A stretch of 17,524 bases of DNA, from assembly GCA_964421875.1 (NCBI GenBank), contig CAYQZD010000074.1, positions 1 to 17,524 on the forward strand, given 5' to 3'. Source of the stretch: CAYQZD01 sp964421875 (GTDB lineage Bacteria; Electryoneota; Tariuqbacteria; Tariuqbacterales; Tariuqbacteraceae). The translations under genes and the position numbers were made by a program. Shown in pieces: positions 13,692-17,524 of the stretch; positions within the stretch are counted from its first letter, which is position 1, and every line of letters starts with the position of its first letter. The notes under the pieces were generated by a model that saw nothing but the letters and a program-made list of their open reading frames with translations, was not told where the DNA came from and did not search any database.

Positions 13692-13714
13692 ATTCACTGG
13701 CTATTAAGGCTATT
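13692..13714. repeat. 23-bp dispersed repeat, copy 2
   Basis: Identical over 23 bases to 1389-1411. The match ends at GGCTATT, and the flanks are unrelated. Confidence 0.7.
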
Positions 13715-13788
13715 CGCAGAAAATTGGAAAGTATGTAAGTCAAGAGACTATGAATGCGGGTTCGAATGCACTCACTTATTCTTTTATA

Positions 13789-13817
13789 TTGACTTTTAAA
13801 GATATTATGGTTATTAT
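13789..13817 (+). promoter_or_regulatory. Sigma70-like promoter for the repeat-protein gene
   Basis: TTGACT (13789-13794), a 17-base spacer, and TATTAT (13812-13817) match TTGACA-N17-TATAAT at 10 of 12 positions. Transcription would begin near 13824, leaving a leader of about 115 bases before the ATG at 13939. The evidence is sequence match and position only. Confidence 0.45.
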
Positions 13818-13938
13818 AGATGGGGGGTTACTTTGACTTTTCCGAAATACCTACCAACGAATTCCGACATCCCCGAATTCTGAATTTGATACTACTTATA
13901 TCTTATTAATCATTTTATTAATCAGGAGGAGCCTTAAA

Positions 13939-15783
13939 ATGAAAAGGTTATCTATCTTCTCATTTCTTGTAATTGCAATTGCAATTACAGCTTTCGCGCA
14001 AGCGCCGGACACGCTATGGACCAGGACTTATGGGGGAACGGGGGATGATCAATTTTGGAATATGGACTTGACCAGCGACGGGGGTTTTATATGCGTTGGA
14101 CCTACAACTTCTTTTGGCTCCGGGCAAAACGATATCTATCTGGTTAAAATCAATGCTGTCGGTACTCAACAATGGCACCGAACTTTCGGCGGGAGCGATA
14201 ATGATTTTGCATGCAGTGTTCAGCAGACAGCGGATGGTGGTTTCATTATAATAGGAACAACATATTCCTATGGTTCCGGTCGTGATGATTTTTATTTGAT
14301 TAAGACTAATGCCTCCGGCGCTCAGCAATGGTATCGCGTCTTTGGTGGAAGTAACTATGAATGGGGAAACGGTGTCCAACAGACCGGCGATCTTGGATAT
14401 ATCATTGTAGGAAGCACTAGTTCTTATGGCGCTGGCAATGAGGATGTATATGTGATAAAAACCGATTCCACCGGCAGTCCCCAGTGGGAAAGGACACTGG
14501 GAGGGAGCGATTATGATCATGGCCATAAAGTTCAGCAGACAACTGACGGCGGTTACATCATTGTAGGATCTACAGCCTCTTTTGGCGCGGGCAATTATGA
14601 TGTTTATCTAATCAAGCTCGACATCATTGGCAATATGCAATGGTATAGAACCTACGGAGGAAGTGGAAATGACTATGGCTATATGACTCGCCAGACTAAT
14701 GATGGTGGTTTTATAATTGGGGGAAGAACAGAGTCTTTTGGCTCCGGAGACTCAGATGGCTATTTAATCAAGACCGATGCCACAGGAACCCAACAATGGC
14801 AGCGCACTTTCGGAGGAGTCAATTATGAGCAACTTGCGAGAATTCAACAAACCTCTGATGGAGGGTATATCACTTCTGGTTATACAGCTTCATATGGTTC
14901 CGGCAATTATGATTTGTATCTAATCAAAACTGATGCTTCCGGAAACCTGCAGTGGGATTGCACCTTCGGAGGAAGCGGTAATGATTATGGCGGCTCATCC
15001 TTACAGACCAGCGATTGGGGATATATAATGGCAGGACACACGCAATCTTTTGGCGCTGGGGGTTCGGACGGTTATTTAATCCGCCTGGCGGGTTCGCCGC
15101 TGGACTTGATGGTTACATTGACTCCTCAGATTACTCCGGTTACAATCCCTTCGGGGGGCGGCGGTTTTCTCTTCGATGTGGAAATCGCCAACAACACCAC
15201 ATCACCTCAAGCCTTCGACATCTGGACGCAGGTTGAGCTTCCCAATGTAGGGGTGGTTCCTATTCTAAACCGGTCGAATTTAACCATCCCCGCTTCCGCT
15301 AATTTCAATAGAACTTTGAGTCAGACGGTTCCGGCTCAAGCCCCCGCCGGGAATTATCTTTACTACGCATATATCGGCGACTACCCCTGGACGGTGGAGC
15401 ATTTCGACTGCTTCCCCTTCGAAAAGCAGGGAACCGAGGGCGAAGGGTATTTGGGGGACAGCGAAGATTGGGCTTGTTATGGCTGGTTCGACGATGAAGA
15501 AGCGGTTAGGATTCAGGATTCAGGATTCGGGATTCAGTCTTGCAATCCCAACCCCTTCAACGCTTCCACAGTCGCGAGATTCGAGCTGCGAGATGCGAGT
15601 CAAGTAAAATTAGCGGTCTATAACATTGCCGGGAGAGAGGTGGCGGTTTTAGCTGACGGCTGGCAGACTGCGGGGGCGCACAATGTGGAATGGGAGGCCT
15701 CTTCAATGCCCTCCGGCGTCTATTTCGCCCGCCTTGACGCCGGGGGGGATTCGCAGACGCGGAAATTGATATTGTTAAAGTAG
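13939..15783 (+). CDS. Exported seven-repeat (probable beta-propeller) protein with C-terminal sorting domain
   Basis: Residues 1-21 (to AFA-Q) are a signal peptide. From about residue 24 to 388 there are seven repeats of about 52 residues, with consensus W-x-RTFGGS-x-D-x(4)-VQQTxDGGYIIVG-x-T-x-SFGAG-x(2)-D-x-YLIKTDASG. Seven blades fit a closed beta-propeller; the fold is inferred. Next comes a beta-rich region (about 390-480, 'VTIPSGGGGFLFDVEIANN') like linkers in FCB-group surface proteins. An acidic aromatic linker leads to the sorting tail (about 534-614), with 'CNPNPFNASTVARF', 'LAVYNIAGREVAVLADG', 'SSMPSGVYFARL' and a final 'RKLILLK'. Such tails direct type IX-type secretion in Bacteroidetes; no T9SS genes are in this window. 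The start has AGGAGG 9 bases upstream. A heptanucleotide tandem repeat lies in frame at 15508-15535, just before the sorting domain. Confidence 0.88.
   Translation: MKRLSIFSFLVIAIAITAFAQAPDTLWTRTYGGTGDDQFWNMDLTSDGGFICVGPTTSFGSGQNDIYLVKINAVGTQQWHRTFGGSDNDFACSVQQTADGGFIIIGTTYSYGSGRDDFYLIKTNASGAQQWYRVFGGSNYEWGNGVQQTGDLGYIIVGSTSSYGAGNEDVYVIKTDSTGSPQWERTLGGSDYDHGHKVQQTTDGGYIIVGSTASFGAGNYDVYLIKLDIIGNMQWYRTYGGSGNDYGYMTRQTNDGGFIIGGRTESFGSGDSDGYLIKTDATGTQQWQRTFGGVNYEQLARIQQTSDGGYITSGYTASYGSGNYDLYLIKTDASGNLQWDCTFGGSGNDYGGSSLQTSDWGYIMAGHTQSFGAGGSDGYLIRLAGSPLDLMVTLTPQITPVTIPSGGGGFLFDVEIANNTTSPQAFDIWTQVELPNVGVVPILNRSNLTIPASANFNRTLSQTVPAQAPAGNYLYYAYIGDYPWTVEHFDCFPFEKQGTEGEGYLGDSEDWACYGWFDDEEAVRIQDSGFGIQSCNPNPFNASTVARFELRDASQVKLAVYNIAGREVAVLADGWQTAGAHNVEWEASSMPSGVYFARLDAGGDSQTRKLILLK
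13969..13988. repeat. Perfect 20-bp palindrome in the signal-peptide coding region
   Basis: GTAATTGCAATTGCAATTAC equals its own reverse complement. It encodes V-I-A-I-A-I-T of the signal peptide, so the periodic sequence may simply reflect alternating Ile (ATT) and Ala (GCA) codons. Confidence 0.5.
15508..15535 (+). repeat. In-frame heptanucleotide tandem repeat (AGGATTC x3 + GGGATTC)
   Basis: Three exact AGGATTC units (15508-15514, 15515-15521, 15522-15528) are followed by GGGATTC (15529-15535). They encode part of 'RIQDSGFGIQS' between the linker and the sorting domain. Seven is not a multiple of three, so gain or loss of one unit would shift the frame. Confidence 0.75.
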
Positions 15784-15811
15784 ATGCGAGTCGCGAGTTG
15801 CGAGATGCGAG

Positions 15812-15846
15812 AAAAAGGGCGGGTCGGTGAAGGACCCGCCTTATTC
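15812..15846. terminator. Bidirectional intrinsic terminator between convergent genes
   Basis: GGCGGGTC (15818-15825), loop GGTGAAG, GACCCGCC (15833-15840) form a perfect 8-bp GC-rich stem. A5 precedes the stem on the plus strand, giving T5 after the stem on the minus strand, and TTATT follows on the plus strand. It lies 28 bases after the stop of the repeat-protein gene and downstream of the convergent sulfotransferase gene. The minus-strand T-run is better, so it should work at least for that gene. Confidence 0.75.
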
Positions 15847-15871
15847 ATTCTCACGACGGAGCGTGGGAACG
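15846..15871. repeat. REP-like hairpin (CATTCTCACG..CGTGGGAACG)
   Basis: CATTCTCACG (15846-15855) and CGTGGGAACG (15862-15871) pair with one mismatch and one wobble around ACGGAG. It resembles the widespread CGTTCCCACGC..GCGTGGGAACG intergenic hairpin known in many bacteria. Confidence 0.5.
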
Positions 15872-15881
15872 AGAAAAATAT

Positions 15882-15953
15882 AAATACAAGAAGATGGATT
15901 CCCGCTTGCGCGGGAATGACATCCATTGTCTCGTCATTCTTTTCAAGAATGAC
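15882..15953. repeat. Composite two-hairpin repeat element, copy A
   Basis: GATGGATTCCCGC begins at 15893. The hairpin ATTCCCGC-TTGC-GCGGGAAT (15898-15917) is followed by GACATCC, eight bases, and then a second perfect hairpin GTCATTCTT-TTC-AAGAATGAC (15933-15953). The same order of parts, diverged, recurs at 17402-17446, and the left flank 'aaatac..agatggattccc' recurs at 17240-17262. Confidence 0.7.
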
Positions 15954-15977
15954 TGTAACTCCTGCGATTAGCAGCAG

Positions 15978-17054
15978 CTACGCTTCCGCCGTTATTTTAT
16001 TCAACTCGTTCCGGTTATAAACCGCCTGGCTGTAGAATGGGTCGATTTCCAGCGCTTTGGCGATAAACAGCCGGGCAGCCTTTCTATCCCCCATATACAG
16101 GTGCAATACGCCCATACTGTTGAAGGCCTCGGGCCTTTCCGGCGCCAGCTTCGAAGCCTGAAAAAAGACCTGCAGCGCCCCTAAGTAATCGCCGCTTTCG
16201 CTGAGTGTTTCCCCGTTTTTCAATAGCGAGGCATATTTTTCATCGTCGGCTTTGGCGGCGGATTGAGTTCTCCGCTTAATTTCTCTGAATAAGTCCAAAT
16301 CAGCTTGAAAGGACTCATCCTGGCTTTCTATGGTGTCGTCGAGCAGTTTGTTGGCGAATTCGTACAATTCGAAATCCTTGTCATAGTATTCTCTTAACAA
16401 TTCCAATGATTTCTCAGACAGCTCGGATCTTTTAGGCCGGTTTTTCGTCACATTGTATTTTTTATATTCGGGCCAGGTATCCCATCTCATTAGGCGTTTG
16501 AGCAGGACCACGGTTTCATCGAACCGCTCGGTGATTCCCACCGCGCCAAAACCATTCCGCAGGTTGTTCTTCGCTTCTTCGACATCAGCTTGAGTCGTAG
16601 CCGTCGCATCGTCGATTTCATAGGAAGTCAGGCTTCTCACCTGGATGTTTTTCCTGGAATTATCCTTCACAATCCAGTCGTTGAAATCTTGGAATAGTCC
16701 GCTCCAAACAGGGTCGTATTCGACTAACCAGTAATAATAGGATATCGCCAATTCCACCGGGTCTCTCAGGATGGTGTAGTAGGCGCAGGATTTGGGGATG
16801 TGATGATGCAGTCCCAAGTGATAAGGAATATGGCCTTCCACCACCTTAAGCGGCTCTTTTTTCTCCGCCGGGAGTTCTTTGAATTCCTCAGGAGTTAAAC
16901 CGCCGGGGTCTTTGGGATTCCGATTGGGATTTATCAATATTATCGATTCCGGACTGTATTTTCGCTCTAACAGTTTCCGGATAGTGGAACCCCCTGTCTT
17001 CATTGCATGGAGGAATATTAGCGTGAAATCGGAACTCTCGTTAAATTGTGTCAT
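15978..17054 (-). CDS. Sulfotransferase family protein with C-terminal TPR repeats
   Basis: The product is predicted to transfer sulfate from PAPS to a carbohydrate or other hydroxyl acceptor. The N-terminal 'TLIFLHAMKTGGSTIRKLLE' (residues 11-30) is the 5'-phosphosulfate-binding loop, in the 'H-x-x-KTGG-(S/T)-T' form of carbohydrate sulfotransferases. 'TILRDPVELAISYYYW' (94-109), with Arg97 and Ser105, is the 3'-phosphate-binding motif. Residues ~272-350 form two to three TPR-like helix pairs ('SGDYLGALQVFFQASKLAPE', 'AFNSMGVLHLYMGDRKAARL'), probably for protein contacts. 358 residues, no signal peptide, so probably cytoplasmic. The start is ATG at 17054 on the minus strand; the upstream leader is AT-rich without a strong Shine-Dalgarno sequence. 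It is convergent with the repeat-protein gene and shares the terminator at 15812-15846. The acceptor cannot be told from the sequence. Confidence 0.88.
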   Translation of the reverse strand: MTQFNESSDFTLIFLHAMKTGGSTIRKLLERKYSPESIILINPNRNPKDPGGLTPEEFKELPAEKKEPLKVVEGHIPYHLGLHHHIPKSCAYYTILRDPVELAISYYYWLVEYDPVWSGLFQDFNDWIVKDNSRKNIQVRSLTSYEIDDATATTQADVEEAKNNLRNGFGAVGITERFDETVVLLKRLMRWDTWPEYKKYNVTKNRPKRSELSEKSLELLREYYDKDFELYEFANKLLDDTIESQDESFQADLDLFREIKRRTQSAAKADDEKYASLLKNGETLSESGDYLGALQVFFQASKLAPERPEAFNSMGVLHLYMGDRKAARLFIAKALEIDPFYSQAVYNRNELNKITAEA

Positions 17055-17206
17055 TATTACAGAAAAACGGGTAGTTATGAAAGTTTTTTTATTACTAACC
17101 TTCCTTATTTATATTATCGACTGTTTAAAGGATGACTTTAATGAAAGTTTAAGTTTTCATTGATTTTTTTAAGGCAATTCTAAAAAAGGTTGTCCTATTT
17201 TTTGTC

Positions 17207-17226
17207 ACTCCTGCGCAAGCAGGAGT
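17207..17226. repeat. REP-like hairpin (ACTCCTGC..GCAGGAGT)
   Basis: ACTCCTGC, loop GCAA, GCAGGAGT form a perfect 8-bp stem flanked by GTC and CC. It is the GTCACTCCTGC..GCAGGAGTCC variant of the dispersed hairpins in this window. A T-run lies before the stem on the plus strand (17198-17203), so it is not a plus-strand terminator. Confidence 0.6.
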
Positions 17227-17271
17227 CCGGTAACTAATACAAATACTATAAGATGGATTCCCATTTTTCCA

Positions 17272-17401
17272 GACTGTCTGAGAATATAAAAAAAACGATT
17301 AATATTCTATTTGCCTAATACTATAACTTATTGTTTATTTATGACTTCTGGATTCCCGCTTTCGCGGGAATGACAAATTCGGGGCATTCTCGGACTGTCT
17401 G
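17272..17401. mobile_element. Possible 112-bp MITE-like insert bounded by 9-bp direct repeats
   Basis: GACTGTCTG occurs at 17272-17280 and again at 17393-17401. The bases between (17281-17392) carry near-terminal GAGAAT (17280-17285) and ATTCTC (17386-17391), and an internal hairpin ATTCCCGC-TTTC-GCGGGAAT (17352-17371). Removing one repeat and the insert would join 'gatggattccc' (17252-17262) to 'tttcgcgggaatgacatcc' (17402-17420), restoring a plausible copy of the composite element at 15882-15953. Confidence 0.35.
17352..17371. repeat. REP-like hairpin (ATTCCCGC..GCGGGAAT)
   Basis: ATTCCCGC (17352-17359), loop TTTC, GCGGGAAT (17364-17371), preceded by GG and followed by GACA. It is the same hairpin as at 15898-15917 with a different loop (TTTC instead of TTGC). 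Confidence 0.65.
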
Positions 17402-17446
17402 TTTCGCGGGAATGACATCCTTTTTCCGTCATTTTTCAAGGATGAT
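17402..17446. repeat. Composite repeat element, copy B (right part)
   Basis: GCGGGAATGACATCC (17406-17420) is followed after seven bases by GTCATTTTTCAAGGATGATC, a degenerate form of the second hairpin of copy A (GTCATTCTTTTCAAGAATGAC at 15933-15953). The left hairpin arm is not adjacent here; it appears displaced to 17252-17262. Confidence 0.55.
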
Positions 17447-17524
17447 CTAAAAAAACCGGACCCCCTAAAATCGGCTATGTCCTTGTATAGTTGTTAGTTA
17501 TTTGGAATTCTGTAAGTCAGCAAT

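Larger units (their letters stand above)
13624..13938. other. Repeat-bearing intergenic spacer upstream of the repeat-protein gene
   Basis: No gene is visible on either strand. From left to right it holds short tandem units (13626-13687), a 23-bp dispersed repeat (13692-13714), a good sigma70-like promoter (13789-13817), and the Shine-Dalgarno sequence of the next gene (AGGAGG at 13924-13929). Confidence 0.6.
17055..17524. other. Repeat-rich spacer at the right edge
   Basis: No gene is supported on either strand. The stretch holds several hairpin repeats (17207-17226, 17352-17371, 17402-17446), an apparent small insert between 9-bp direct repeats (17272-17401), and a weak stem AATGAAA/TTTCATT (17140-17161) followed by GATTTTTTT. 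The left part should contain the promoter of the minus-strand sulfotransferase gene, but I could not pick one with confidence. Confidence 0.55.

Noticed and set aside
17200..17450. Series of similar short hairpins resembling a CRISPR array
   Set aside because: Units differ in sequence and length, spacing is irregular, no constant-length spacers are present, and no cas gene is nearby. They are REP-like repeats.

Overview
The window reads as bacterial chromosome from an uncultured, FCB-group-like lineage, of the kind seen in candidate phyla such as WOR-3, Zixibacteria, Cloacimonadota or TA06. This placement is inference. It rests on a secreted 7-repeat protein ending in a Bacteroidetes/FCB-type 'NPFN...VYNIAGREV...SSMPSGVYFARL...RKLILLK' sorting tail, and on gene-poor spacers full of short hairpin repeats of the GGATTCCCGC/GCGGGAATGAC kind. 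Most genes are moderately GC-rich and favour CGG/CGC arginine codons, whereas the spacers are AT-rich. I saw no tRNA, rRNA or CRISPR array.

Layout. 1-288: the end of an unrecognised AT-rich gene. 578-1276: a rhomboid intramembrane serine protease. 1647-7362: a tightly packed same-strand run, consisting of an exported FGE/SUMF1-fold protein that lacks the catalytic cysteines, a cation diffusion facilitator overlapping it by 4 bases, and then three tandem, homologous beta-class DNA methyltransferases. The third methyltransferase is fused to a PD-(D/E)XK, Mrr-like nuclease domain. 7489-13623: valS, a DUF4139 secreted protein, and recG, all on the plus strand. 13939-15783: an exported, seven-repeat (probable beta-propeller) protein with a C-terminal sorting domain. 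15978-17054, minus strand and convergent with it: a sulfotransferase with C-terminal TPRs. The rest, to 17524, is repeat-rich spacer.

The part most worth a second look is the methyltransferase cluster at 3446-7362. It has three paralogues with near-identical catalytic frames and different central (target-recognition) regions. Base composition switches abruptly inside genes 2 and 3, a 70-bp inverted-repeat element sits between genes 1 and 2, and one nuclease domain is attached to the last gene. No helicase, separate endonuclease or specificity subunit is in view. It looks like a compact, mosaic restriction-modification-type system built by duplication and exchange of recognition domains.

The second theme is short mobile or repetitive DNA. 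A 23-bp exact repeat is shared by two spacers 12 kb apart. Two copies of a composite hairpin element flank the sulfotransferase gene, one of them apparently interrupted by a 112-bp insert bounded by 9-bp direct repeats. A heptanucleotide tandem repeat lies inside the coding frame of the surface protein, just before its sorting domain.
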